NCBI GenBank assembly: GCA_009741485.1
Contig: VKON01002021.1
Span: 175,309-239,308 of the forward strand
Length of the DNA: 64,000 nt
From: Malurus cyaneus samueli
Taxonomy: Eukaryota > Chordata > Aves > Passeriformes > Maluridae
Direction of reading: 5' to 3'
Shown here one piece after another: positions 22,880-35,366 of the stretch (position 1 is its first letter; each line of letters starts with the position of its first letter). Below the pieces are notes generated by a model that worked only from the letters and a program-made list of their open reading frames with translations, was not told the origin of the DNA and searched no databases. A program made the translations under genes and the position numbers.

Positions 22880-24430
22880 GACTGTTCAGTCTCCCTGTAA
22901 GTCCTAACAGCAGTGGGGTAAATAGCCAAGAAAAATATACCCTCATAGCTTGTTTACTTTTGCCCACAATGCTCCTGGCTGAGCTAAAGAGTTTCCAACT
23001 GGGCTTTACAGACCTGAAGTGGTCTCACTGGGGATTTGAATAAAAATAGATCCTAAATGATACCATTGTAAAGCAAAGAGAAATCATAAAGAGGGGGATG
23101 AGAAGGTTTCCAGTCTGCCAAGCAAGCAGGACCTGGCGTTCCCTGTGCTGCCAGCAGCCCCAGAGCTGCACTGAATGGTTCCATCCAGACCCGTGGCCAG
23201 AGGGCACAGCCCGAGGAGCTGCTCCAGGGGTTGCTCTGGGGGCATTTCATTACTGGTGTGAAGAACAAACACTTCCCAGGCACTCTGTGCACAGCAGGGT
23301 CTGCAGGAAGGTGCTGTGACCAAAGGCCCGGGCAGGTCAGTCCTGTTTGAGCTGGGTCTGGCAATAGGAAATTCCCCAACACCATCCCTCACCAGCACAT
23401 GGGGAAACAGCTCTGGGGATGGGTGCCTTTCTGTACTTCCTCAAAATGCCTGATGAAGGAAAACCCTTGAGCACAGTTAACCGTGTTGAAGTTTGCTTGC
23501 ACAGGGCATTGTGCTGCCTTTTTGTATATCTTTGTAACAGAAAAAATAGCCCAGAGTACAAGGTTCAACGTGTGGATCTGGGCTCTCCTCAGGGACACTC
23601 TCCCTGTGCCAGGGGGACCAGATGCTGTCCCCAGACCCCTCTTTGCTGTGCCAGTGTCACTGCTGCAGGTTCTCAGCTCGGTGTAACACCCGGACAGCAG
23701 CGTTTCAGAGGCTGTTCTTTGCACATGCTGAATCAACGGGCTTCAGCGTTCCCAACAGGGGCTGTGTCAGCCTGGGCCTCTCATTTCCTTTGGGTCAAGG
23801 TAAAGCCCAGGATCAGAGAAATGGCATGAAAGAAGAAATCGGAGTGATTTTCCTACTATGGGATGCTCATGCTTTGACTTACAACCACGGCAGCTTTTCA
23901 GAGATTCTGCGAAGCGGTTGTGCGAGATGAGAAGCTCTAAATTTAGTTGCGGAGTGCCTGGTTGAGCGTTGGCGGTGCTGAGTGCGCTGCCCGCCCCGGG
24001 GGTGTGGGATTTGGCCGGGAGCGTAGGAAGGAAGGGCGGATCCGCCGGAGGTTTCCTGTCCTGCCGCGGGTGCCGATGTTCGCTGCTGCTCTCGCACTTG
24101 GCTGGCGGCTCCGGGGTCACAGCCGGAGCCCCGCGATCAGAGCTGCATTTCACACCGAGCACATTCGCCATCGGCACACAGCGAGGCTTTCCTCTGCCAG
24201 GAGAACTGCTTTCCACAGGGAGGAGGCATGGAAATGAAGGCACTGGGAGTTTGCTTTGGCTTCCCTTCCGATTTACTGCAGAATGGACAATGAATGAATA
24301 AGCTGTCTCACGGGGCTCTCACAGGTGTTCTTCTCCCCTTTTATACATTGCTGTGCCATGTTTGTGCCTGGCTGCGGCACCAGCTCAGCCCGTGTTTGGT
24401 GTTTGTAGTGGCCAGGTCACACAGATCCTT
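22880..24430. repeat. Module S1, copy A
   Basis: Nearly the same sequence recurs at 24749-26518 and, partly, at 49560-49990. It starts at GACTGTTCAGTCT and ends at CACACAGATCCTT, after which copy A diverges. Differences from the other copies are mostly one-base insertions or deletions. It holds a CpG-rich core (23970-24160) with GGCGGATCCGCCGGAGG. An ATG at 24076 opens a 53-codon arginine-rich frame, which is not preserved in the other copies. Confidence 0.85.
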
Positions 24431-24748
24431 CCAAACAATAAAACAACAAAAAAAAAAAAAAACCCTTGCAATTCCTACAAATCTGAGCCTCTCAAATCTA
24501 TTTTCACCTTTTTTCCCCTTGCGTAATGTTCCTGATGACAATTCAACAGCATGTTTCTACCGCCAGACAACAGTGACTCGAACCATTACCACAAAATTTG
24601 TCAAACTTTTGGACTTCCCACTATCCTTCACTCGGGGTCAAGACCTGGCGCGCACAAACTTTAATACATATCATTCATCTTTCGCAACATCGGCTCTTTT
24701 AATATTTAATAAGATGCATCGCAGTTATTACCAGACTAAATCGTATGG
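24431..24748. other. Unique spacer between S1 copies
   Basis: After CAGATCCTT the sequence switches to CCAAACAATAAAACAAC, an A-run of about 15 and AT-rich text, then rejoins the S1 start at 24749. It has no match to the corresponding place in copies B and C, so it is either low-quality read sequence or a true difference between copies. Confidence 0.5.
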
Positions 24749-26914
24749 GACTGTTCAGTCTGCCCTGTAAGATCTATAACAGCTAGTGGGGGTAATATGC
24801 AAGAAAAATATACCCTCATAGCTTGTTTACTTTTGCCCACAATGCTCCTGGCTGAGCTAAAAGAGTTTCCAACTGGGCTTTACAGACCTGAAGTGGTCTC
24901 ACTGGGGATTTGAATAAAAATAGATCCTAAATGATACCATTGTAAAGCAAAGAGAAATCATAAAGAGGGGATATGAGAAGGTTTCCAGTCTGCCAAGCAA
25001 GCAGGACCTGGCGTTCCCTGTGGTGCCAGCAGCCCAGAGCTGACACTGAATGTTCATCTCAGACCCGTGGCCAGAGGGCACAGCCCGAGGAGCTGCTCCA
25101 GGGTTGCTCTGGGGGCATTTCATTACTGGTGTGAAGAACAAACACTTCCCAGGCACTCTGTGCACAGCAGGGTCTGCAGGAAGGTCTGTGACCAAAGGCC
25201 CGGGCAGGTCAGTCCTGTTTGAGCTGGGTCTGGCTAATAGGAAATTCCCCAACACCATCCCTCACCAGCACATGGGAAACAGCTCGGGGATGGGTGCCTT
25301 TCTGTACTTCCTCAAAATGCCTGATGAAGGAAAAACCCTTGAGCACAGTTAACCGTGTTGAAGTTTTGCTTGCACAGGGCATTGTGCTGCCTTTTTGTAT
25401 ACTTTGTAACAGAAAAAATAGCCCAGAGTACAAGGTTCAACGTGTGGATCTGGGCTTCCTCAGGGACACTCTCCCTGTGGCCAGGGGACCAGATGCTGTC
25501 CCCAGGAACCCCCTCTTTGCTGTGCCAGGTGTCACTGCTGCGTCTCTCAGCTCGGAAGGTGTAACAGCCGAAGCTGAGACGTCAAGGCTGATTCTTGCAC
25601 ACTGAACAGACGCGAGCTTCTGAGACCTCAGTAAGCCAAGATTTGGAGTCCAATTTACACTACGCCTGAAAAACAGTGGATGCTGAGTTTATAGAGTCAA
25701 TTGAATACTCTATCTTTTCGTGAGTAACTCATCATTAACGATATATTATCTTCCAGCTGTGGTATTAGCTGATGATCACACTACAAGGCGGGTCAGCGTT
25801 TCAGAGGCGTTCTTTCCATGTGAATCAACGGGCTTCAGCGTCCCAACAGGGGCTGTGTCAGCCTGGGCCTCTCATTTCCTTTGGGTCAAGGTAAAGCCCA
25901 GGATCAGAGAAATGGTCATGAAAGAAGAATCGAGTGATTTTCCTACTAGTGGATGCTCATGCTTTGACTTACAACCACGGCAGCTTTTCAGAGATTCTGC
26001 GAAGCGGTTGTGTGGGATGAGAAGCTCTAAATTTAGTTGCAGAGTGCCTGGTTGAGCGTGGCGGTGCTGAGTGCGCTGCCCGCCCCGGGGGTGTGGGATT
26101 TGGCCGGGAGCGCAGGAAGGAAGGGCGGATCCGCCGGAGGTTTCCTGTCCTGCCGCGGGTGCCGATGTTCGCTGCTGCTCTCGCACTTGGCTGGCGGCTC
26201 CGGGGTCACAGCCGGAGCCCCGCGATCAGAGCTGCATGTTCACACCGAGCACATTCGCCATCGGCACACAGCGAGGCTTTCCTCTGCCAGGAGAGCTGCT
26301 TTCACAGGGAGGAGGCATGGAAAGAAGGCACTGGGAGTTTGCTTTGGCTTCTCTTCCGATTTACTGCAGAATGGACAATGAATGAATAAGCTGTCTCACG
26401 GGTCTCTACAGGTGTTCTTCTCCCCTTTTATACATGCTGTGTGCCATGTTTGTGCCTGGGTGCGGCACCAGCTCAGCCCGTTGTTGGTGTTTGTAGTGGC
26501 CAGGTCACACAGATCCTTGTCATGTTCAATCTGTTGTGTGGAGCAAATGAAGGCAAGAGCTGCACCCTGTTGGTAAGTAGCAATATTGTGTACCTCTGTG
26601 GCTGCACCGAGTGCGAGCTTTCTGGAGCTGTTTGGGTTAAAGCACAAGGGTGCCACAGCAGTGGTGGGGTGGTTGTTTTGCTAGTTGCACGGGGAGGCTC
26701 TGCCAAAGCAGCTGAACCGGACCGGGGTCTGCCCGGCGTTTGTGACTGACACCTCAGCGCTGAACATTGTCATCTGGTATAAATGTCTAAATGCTGACTG
26801 GTGCTCAGTCCCGCCACAAGCCCTGAAATCATATGACAGTCACATGCCGAGCGCGTCCCTGGGCTGTGCCTGACCTTTGCAGCTGCCCCGAGCTCCGGCT
26901 GCGGACACGCAGCT
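24749..26914. repeat. Module S1, copy B, extended
   Basis: Copy B follows copy A up to about 26518 and then continues with sequence matching copy C (49985-50398), up to the 17-bp array. It contains an extra segment of about 200 bp at 25562-25795 compared with copy A. A CCGGACCGGGGTCTGCCCGG stretch near 26716 is shared with copy C. Frames differ between copies because of small indels, so no conserved protein is supported. Confidence 0.82.
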
Positions 26915-28650
26915 GCCCCGCTGCGAAACATCCCCATGATCCGAGACATCCACTGCTAACATCCCCACTGCCGAGACATCCCCACTGCGAGACATCTCCG
27001 ACACTGCTGAGACCCATCCCCACTGCCGAGACATCCCCATTGCCGAGACACCCCCACTGCCGAGACACCCCCACTGCCGAGACATCGCCCACCTTCCGAG
27101 ATCACCTCCCCATGCGCGTAGGACATCTCCCACTGACCGGAGACATGCCCCACTGTCCAGAGACGATCCACACACTGCTGAGACTCCCCCACTGCCGAGA
27201 CACCACCGCACTGCCGAGACATCCCACACTGCGAGACAACCCCCACTGCCGAAAGACACCCCCAACCATAGACCGAGACATCCCCGCTGCCGAGAGAACC
27301 CCCCCTGCACGAGACATACCCACTGCTGAGACATCCCCACTGACCCGAGATCACCCCCACTGCAGAGGACACCCCCACTGTGCCGAGAAACCACCCACTG
27401 CCGAGACGATTCCCCACTGTCCGTAGACATCCCACTGCCGGACACCCCCACCTGCCGAGACGTTCCCACTGCCGAGGACACCTCCCAGCCGGACACCCCA
27501 CTGCGAGACGACCCCCACTGCCGAGACATCCCCCTCTTGCCGAACAGTCCACCACTGGCCGAAGACATCCCCCACTGCACGAGACACCCCACTGCCGAGA
27601 CACCCCCACTGCAGAGACACCCCCACTGCCGGAAGACACCCCCACTGCCGAGGACATCCCCACTGCCGAGACATCCCCACTGCCGAGACATCCCCACTGC
27701 TAGAGACTCATGGACCCCACTGCCGAGCACATCACCCATGCGACACGATGGCCGAGGACACCCCCACTGTCCGGAACCCCACTGCCGAGACATCCACCCA
27801 GCACTGCCGAGACACCCCACTGCCGAGACCATCCCACTGCCGAGACACCCCCGAACCTCAGAACCGCAGAGACACCCCACTGCCGAACATCCCCACTGCC
27901 GAGACACCCCCACTGCCGGACATCCCCACCTGCCTGAGACTCCCCATGCTGAGACACCCCCACTGCCAGACCCCTCGACACCCCCACTGCAGAGACACCC
28001 CCACTGCCGAGACATCCCGCTGCCGAGACACCCCACTGCAGAGACATCCCCCACTGCCGAGACACCCCACTGCCGAGACACCCCCTGCCGAGACACCCCC
28101 ACTCCGAGACACCCTGTGCCGAACCTGCCGAGACACCCCCATGCCGAACCATTCCCCCACTGCCGAGACATCCCCACTGCCGAGACACACCCCATCTGCC
28201 TGAGACATCCTCCTACATCTCTGCCGAGCACCACCCCCCACTGCTCAGAGCACTTCCCCATTCTGCTCTCGAGACACCCCCACTGCCGAGACCATCCCGC
28301 TGCCGAGACTACCTCCATCTGCAGAGCAGCGGGACCCCCACATGTCCGTGGAGACATCCCCACTGCCGAGAACATCCCCACTGCCGAGACACCCCCACAT
28401 TGCCGAGGACACCAAAGCCCCCGAAGCCTGCCACCTGACTGACACCCCCACTGCGACGACATCCCCACTGCCGAGAATCCCCACTGCCGAGGGACCGACC
28501 CCCCAACCTGCGCCCCCGAACCGGACACCTCCCACTGCACGACGACACCCACTGCCGAGACACCCCCCTCGAACTACCCCATGCGAGACACCCCCACTGC
28601 CGAGACGATCCCACTGCCGAGGACAATCCCCACTGTTCCTCACTGCTCCG
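26915..28650. repeat. 17-bp minisatellite, diverged copy
   Basis: About 100 units of GCCGAGACATCCCCACT (with CACCCCC variants). Many units here have single-base insertions or deletions, far more than the matching array at 50399-51980. Because 17 is not divisible by three and the unit lacks stops, all frames encode a 17-residue periodic peptide. Predicted proteins of up to 570 residues on either strand are not genes. Confidence 0.9.
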
Positions 28651-30098
28651 ACTGTACCCGCGAAACCTGGCCGGGCACCTTCCAGAAGGCCATCTTCTTG
28701 AAAAAACTCAAGCCTGTGCTGAAACTGCAAACAGGCTCCGGAGGGCAGGCTTCCCACACGGGACTCCGATAAATGTGACAGCTGGGGCGGGAGGTGGCGG
28801 CCTGATGGCCTGAGAAGTGTATGGGACGGAACAATGTGTGGCCCAGGAATTTGTGCACCGGTGAGCACAGCAGGAGCTTTCTGCCTCAAAAGAATGCTTG
28901 GAATGGCCATGGAGGGTATCAAAATAGAGGGAAGCACGGAGACAGATGAAGCTTTTCCCATTCAGCATGGCCTGATATTCCCATGGCAAACTGGTCCCCT
29001 TGGCCACTCTGCTGGAGCTGGCAGGACCTGGGCTTTGGACATCCAGGAAGGCCCGTTTGGTTGTTCTGGAGAGTTTGGCAGGCTTACTCCCGTGGGCGTT
29101 GGACACCCTGGACAAGCAGTGGGTGTCTGGAGCTGTTGGGAGCTCCTGGGGTTTGGTACGCTGGAGCAACGCGTGGTGTACTGGTAGTAGATGTTGGGGC
29201 ATCTCCGGGGCTTTGGACACCTGGAAGCAGTGGGGTGCTCCTGGCGAGACTTTGGGGATCTCTCGGGGGTTTGGACACCTGGAGAGCAGTGGTGTCTGGA
29301 GGCTTTGGGCATTCTTCCAGGGGCTCTGGCATTCGTTTCTCTGGCCAGCCTGTCAGAAGGGTTTTCCCTGTCCATTTCCCAGGAGCTCGTTACAGTTTTG
29401 GTGCAATCATTCTTGGCCCTTAAAGGTTGAATTTCTGATGTTCTCATGCTATTTGTGTGTCATTGGTCGTATTTAATGATACACAAGAAAATACTCAATG
29501 GTCCAGTTCTTATTATTGACAGCTCTAAATTATCAACACTACCAGGTTCGAACATCCCCCTGTATATTTCCTTTAGATAATTTTTTCATGACCCTACTGC
29601 TTTCTTTTTGTCTACCATTGAGACTCTGTTAGTTAAAATAAATTTTAAAACATAACTTCAAATCGTTCCTGGGAAACATGCTTTGATTTTAGGGAGTATA
29701 GTGAAATGAAGGTCTGATTAATCCAAAATCTATCTGAAGATGTTCCCTTTCTCAACTCCAGCTTTTCTGCCTGACCTATCACAAACGGGCAATGCCACAA
29801 GCCATTCCATGTCCTATTTACTTTTTTTCTATCCCCTAATACTATTTTAACAATTTTCTATTGCAGGCTGGTTGGTGGAAGATGAAAGGGTCAGCACTTC
29901 TGCTGATGGGCTGCATAGAAAAGGCTTTGGTAAGGTGGAGTTCAGGAATCTAAACAGCCTCTACAGAGAGATCCCACAACTTTCTCTCTCTTCCCTTGGC
30001 AGCTCAATCTGCAGAATCAATAGACGGAAACAACCTCTGCTCTGCTTTGTGTGTGTCTGTGGTTCGGGGAGATCCCAGCAGTGTGGAGCCCCTGCCTC
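28651..30098. repeat. Module S3, first copy, with an inner 52-bp repeat
   Basis: This copy matches 51981-53067 apart from about 330 bp (28710-29040) that the second copy replaces with homopolymer sequence. At 29060-29335 it has about five diverged units with TTTGGACACCTGGAAGCAGT and GGTGTCTGGAG. At its right end (29845-29935) a CTATTGCAG acceptor-like site and a GTAAGG donor-like site bracket a short segment also kept in the second copy. No protein family was recognised. Confidence 0.8.
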
Positions 30099-30255
30099 CT
30101 CGGGCCGGGAGTGGCTCCTGTCCGTGCGGGCACTAGCCCGGGTTTGCAGTACACACTGCCGGGAGTGGCTCCTGTCCGTTGCCGGGCACTAGCCCGGTTT
30201 GGCTAGTAACACTGCCGGATGGGCTCCGTCCCCGTGCCGGGCACTAGCCGGAGAG
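30099..30255. repeat. 54-bp minisatellite stub
   Basis: About three units of the 54-bp repeat (GCCGGGAGTGGCTCCTGTCC, then GTGCCGGGCACTAGCCCGGG and a GCAGTAACACT tail) directly follow module S3, as at 53068. Here the array stops after GGGCACTAGCCGG, and unrelated sequence starts at about 30256. Confidence 0.9.
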
Positions 30256-33059
30256 GTCAGAAAAAGCCCCTTGTATGCGGATTTGTCGCTCTGCCATGGT
30301 ACAGACCAGCCTTGGAGCAGCTCCTGGAGAGTTGACTTTAGGTCCTTTATGCCACATGTTTAAAAAAAAAATCTAAATCAGAGAAATTCAATATGCTATA
30401 TAAATTCATTTGCGTTAAGTACTTCCTAACTTTCTTAAAGGACTCCTTGTATGTAGATGTTGATCATCAAGGACCAAATCAACCCAAAATCCAGCTGAAA
30501 TTTCACACTTCTACTTGTTGAGTTGTAATTTGAGTTAATACACAAAAAGTTATACTTGTTAAGTGAATTGCAAAACAAATGAAAACCTTTCCTATATACT
30601 TCAAGGCAAGATTCATTCTTGCTACCTATTTATTTTTCAGATGTTCGTGCTGCTTAGAGATCAGATGAAATTGGAGGACTTCCATATCCCCTTGCCTTTA
30701 CATGAGCTCTGCTATAGAGCAGCACTCTGTTCAGTCAGCCTCTCAGCTTGCCTCATCTACAACCTCTTGCAACGGTCCTTCAATAGTGTGGAGTTTCATC
30801 CCCACAACCTACAGCAGTTTACTATAGTGGTATTATGACAGGACCTCAGCATCCGGTTTTACAATCGGGTAAATAATCTAGATCCATATTACATTCATTC
30901 TGATTTAGTCTGGAAGTACTGCAGATGTATCTATTAAATATTATACAAATAGTGGAGAAGTGGAGAAAAAGTCCAAAGTTGACAAATTTGTAGAATGTTT
31001 CACTGTTGTCTGGCGGTAGAAAAACATGTGAATTGCCTCAGGAAAACAAATTACCAAGGGGAAAAAAAGTGTCAATCTGTCGAAATAGATTTGAGACGCT
31101 GCTCAGTGTAGGGTATTGCAGGGTTTTTTTTTGTTGTTTTTTTTTTTTTGTTTGGGTTTTTTTTTTGCCGGTTGATGGTGTAACTGCCTCAATCATTCAA
31201 TGGCCACCAGATATTGGATAAGAGAATCCCCAGCTTTTTTGTTTAAACATACAGAAACTCAAGTGGGGAGCTACATTACCAAGAATGTATGTCTGATCAC
31301 CCTTTTTGTCCTCTTTTAAATTATCCGACATCTTTCCCTAAGCTGGTGTTGGCACTAGTTTTAAAGGAATTAACATGCATGCATGAAACATATATTTTGA
31401 TCTATTTGTGGGCCTCAGAAAACAGTAGGCCTGGGAATTGGGCCACGTGAAAATTTAATGAAGTGCTTTACTGCATAGTTAATAGAGTCTAAACTAATCT
31501 GGTTTTGTGGGAAGGTATGCTGTACTTTGAAACTGTATTTTTCACTTTTTTCCTGCAGTACTGTAATGAAAAAAACACAGAGAGCTGGTATAACACCATA
31601 GCTTACATCTGTAATGTAGAAAAAATTAGTTCAACTTTTTTACTTGTAACAGATATAATCTTAGTAAGGTGAAAAGTAAATTCAGTTATTTCCTAAATCA
31701 GTTGTTTTTAACCAAGGCAAAAAGGAACTGTATGTAGGCCAGACTTTTTCAGTTATCTTTCTAAATTATTCTTTATACCTTCAATAGTGACAATATACTG
31801 TTTGTGATCATAATGTAAAAGAGATATACGAAAAATTACATATATTTTAAAATAGTCCGACACTGATAATGTGACAACATAACTATTTATGCTATATAAC
31901 TCAGCTTAGTTAAGTGGGTCTTTTATGAAGCCCCATGTTTGTGCCCGCGGGCGTTTTTGCCCTGTTTGTTACTGTACATGACAAGGTTTAATCAGGGTGA
32001 TAAAATGTTGAAACCATATGGGTTTTTTTGACTCCAGTAAGTATTAGAGAAGCAATTATTGTGAGTCATAAGCTGTTTTACAATGAGTTTATTTGTTCAT
32101 TTGTTGTTAAAAACTAAGGCATGACTGCTTCTTTGCCTGCTGAAGACTAAAATAACTTCAGTTCTTGGCCTTTGTCACTGGAATAGACTGCCCTTCTGAA
32201 GCATATCTGTTTTTAGTGTTCACTTAACAAATTATTTGTCAGAGAAACGTTATTCATTACCTTGGACTCAAAAAGGTGCTGTCATGAACAGCACATACCG
32301 GAGATAAATGATGAGAAGCTTGTTAAAAGTAGAAATGCATCCTAATAACTGTTTCCTTTAGCGTTTTCAATCATATTTTCATTTCTGGGGTTTTTGTAAA
32401 AAATGGTGTTCAAAAAAAAGAATTGCACTGAAAAAAAAACAGACTCCTACCCAGTAAGAATTTCCAAGAGATGTCTTGGATACTGGTATGGACAGAACAC
32501 AATGGATTCAATACTTCTGTAGGAAATGGCTGGATGTTATTCCAAGGACAACCCTAATTCTGGGGATCTGTGCCAATATTCTGATCAGAAAGGCTCCTGT
32601 CCTGTTGTCTTTAATCATTCATTTATGTTAAGGAAAAAACCTTGGGCTGTTGGGAAAACATAGTTTATTTTTAGGATACTACTTCTTTGAAGAAAACCTA
32701 GGTATGTTTTCTTTGTTCTTTTAGATTCTCCTGTGTTATGGGACCTGGGAGTTCCAGTGATGTAATGGAATTAATTTTGGTTTTAAACATGGTTATCCCT
32801 AGTGGATAGTTGTAAGGGGAAGATTTATGATCCTATTTAGAAGCTCTTCAATGTAGCACTCTGGTTCTCAGTTGCACTACTAGGCGCACATTTACGTTTA
32901 CACTGTCTAAAGGCCTGGCTAGAAGCTGAGTTCAAGTTCAGCTTCTCAAAATTGCTGTTCTCTCATGGATCATTGTGGAGATTATGTCTGACAGGAAGGT
33001 TCAGAACAGCAGGCAAGTCTATTTGGGATTTCCTGGGAATGAGAAATTATTGTATGTGA

Positions 33060-33062
<3 letters not shown>

Positions 33063-33103
<41 letters not shown>
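33063..33103 (+). repeat. Poly(T) run of about 41
   Basis: Uninterrupted T tract in the AT-rich block. Read on the minus strand it is a poly(A) tail-like run, but the sequence beyond it shows no recognisable retrosequence. Confidence 0.9.
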
Positions 33104-33108
<5 letters not shown>

Positions 33109-35026
33109 AGACGCATTTAAAATCTTTGTATCTTGAAAAAAACAAAAAAAATGAATGCTTTGCTATGTCTCTTATGCTTTGTAGGGCCTATCAGCAGACT
33201 TGAAAGAACAACTCTACACTGGTTTATGGCCAGTATGATCTCATGTTTTTGTGATTACCTGTATTGTGACCTTCAAATGAAGATTGAGTCTGTAATGCCT
33301 AGCCTGTAATTGGAGAGTAATCCCACAGTTAGAAACAGTGGAGTTAACTGAAGTGGGCTCAGGGGTGGATCAGAAATTATGAGAGAATTGATGGGATGTA
33401 TTGCCTAGAGGACAGATATTTTCATTGCTTTGTAGTTGATTGTCATGCAACCAGCCAGTGGGTGCTCTGCATGTTTCAGAAAAGAGGCTTTGCAGTGGAG
33501 CCAGTCACTTGAATGCAGTTTGATCATTAAGCATTTCATGCTTGGGGCTTTCCACGCATGGTTTAAGTGTTGGGTGGAAAACTGAGGTTATTAAATTATT
33601 CTGTGGTATTTTCTGGAAATAATCTGTCTTTAAAAATTTTGCGTGTATTCTCTAATGATATGCCTATATGACAAGGTAGGATAGTTCTAATTCAGTAAAT
33701 TTTCTGCTCATTCTATTTTAGCAAATAATTTTAAGACAAGGCTAGTTAACCAAAACTTCTGATTTTAAGACTATGGTTACGTGATATTATGTAATTGATA
33801 TGTTGCGAAGAGCATAGAATTTTGTAGGTAATTGTAGTGAAAGTGTTCAGGGTCTACCTCTTACAGCTAAGAAAATGGAACTGTTTTTATTTTCCATACT
33901 AGTACTTGAAGTTGTAGCATATGCTATCTACATAACTGATATACTCAGAAATTAATTCTCAGTTAATTTAGAGCTGCTTCTGAATACAGAACTTTTTTAG
34001 TCCTTATTGGCAAAATCTAAAATGGATATTTTAACAAACTTACTCCTTCCTCATAGATTCCCCCTTTGTCATTAAAATTATATAGTCTATACTGATTTAT
34101 TGTGCAGTAGGACTAATCAGAATCTTGTTCATGTGCGAAACACAAATCGATAATATGTTCTCTTGTGAAAATCTGGCTAATGCAATTTTGAAAGTGCTAT
34201 ATATAGAAACATCAGAAATCAGTTATGCAGCCATTGTTTTCAGATTTCTTTTAGATTTTTTGTGGTGTTTTGTTGGTTTCTAGTTGTTTGGTTTTTTTTT
34301 ATTTGGGAGTTTCATAAGAACTGGTCAATAAGTTGAAAAGGTAATGAGTGCTGTAATTTCTGTTTAGTAAAGTCTTAACTTAACACTTGTCCTTTTAAAA
34401 TGGTATTTTGATGAACAAATGCCTTTAACTAATTTCCAACCCAAAAGGAAGCTTCATATATACTGTCTGCTATAACAATTCGTCCATAGGTTTAGAAATC
34501 TAGCATTTGTGCAAAGCCCTCAGATTGGGGTGCCAAAATTGGGAAGTTCTAGTGATGCTATTAGTATCCACTTTTTGTTTACTTGGTTCAAGTTTGTCTT
34601 TGTGAATGATTCAAAGTTTTAAACTGATCATCTGATTCTGAATTCAGAGGACAGAGAGTGAAATTGTCAGAATTATTTCCTAAATTATCTTTACCCATAT
34701 TGAAAACAGAACATTAGAGTATTAGCTACCAAAACCATTCTGGACCTTTTCCTGGTTCCTCCAGAAACTTAAACCAGAGCACCCATATGGACTTGGAGGG
34801 AAATGGGCGGTCAGTTGCTGAGTAGCAGTTTTGAAAAACTCACCTTCAGAGCTTTTGACTGAATTCTGTTCAATTGCAAAAAGTAAAGGAAAGCTATTAA
34901 TAATTGCTCTTTTACTATAAAACTGACTAGAGGATGTGTTATTGTTGTAGATGATTTGTATGTTATTATTACATTTGATTGTGTAATGTTTGTCCCTTTT
35001 TGTTACACTTTTTTTTTTTTCCATAG

Positions 35027-35138
35027 CCATTCTTTGCCCCATATCTTTACATGCCAAGGTATTAACCCTGGCATGTTCTCATCTCATCTCACGTCCACCA
35101 CTAAAAACGAGTTATCCCCAGAGATCAGAACAATGCTA
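35027..35138 (+). CDS. Candidate penultimate coding exon, unidentified
   Basis: A 112-bp segment follows a strong acceptor (a T-run then CCATAG) and ends at the donor GTAAGT. It starts with the last base of a codon and ends on a codon boundary. The translation includes NPGMFSSHLTSTTKNELSP and ends PEIRTML. Joined to the next candidate exon it stays in frame to a stop. I do not recognise the protein. No upstream exon with a matching phase is secure. Confidence 0.38.
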
Positions 35139-35315
35139 GTAAGTATTTGAAGGGTAATTCAAATTACTAACCTAGACAGATAATGTTAGTGAGTTAATGA
35201 AAATGAAGGTTATTTATTGATGATTCTCTATTAGGACAAGTATAAGGCTTATATTATAAATATTTAAGCTAGGTTTTATTAACATGTAATGTAATGTATT
35301 TTGTTTTAATTTTAG

Positions 35316-35366
35316 AAATTCCTTACAGAGGAAAACCAATTCTTAGCATCCATGTATAAAGATTGA
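35316..35366 (+). CDS. Candidate last coding exon, unidentified
   Basis: After a TTTTAATTTTAG acceptor, 17 codons run in phase 0 to TGA, giving KFLTEENQFLASMYKD as the predicted C-terminus. It lies 177 bp beyond the previous candidate exon. The intron is short and AT-rich with GT-AG ends. An AATAAA at 35724-35729 would suit as a polyadenylation signal. The pairing of strong sites, matching phase and a stop makes a real gene 3' end plausible, but two short exons can arise by chance. Confidence 0.38.
   Translation, partial: KFLTEENQFLASMYKD

Noticed and set aside
33063..33103. Poly(A) tail of a minus-strand retrocopy
   Set aside because: No coding-like or LINE/SINE-like sequence adjoins the run, and no target duplication was seen.
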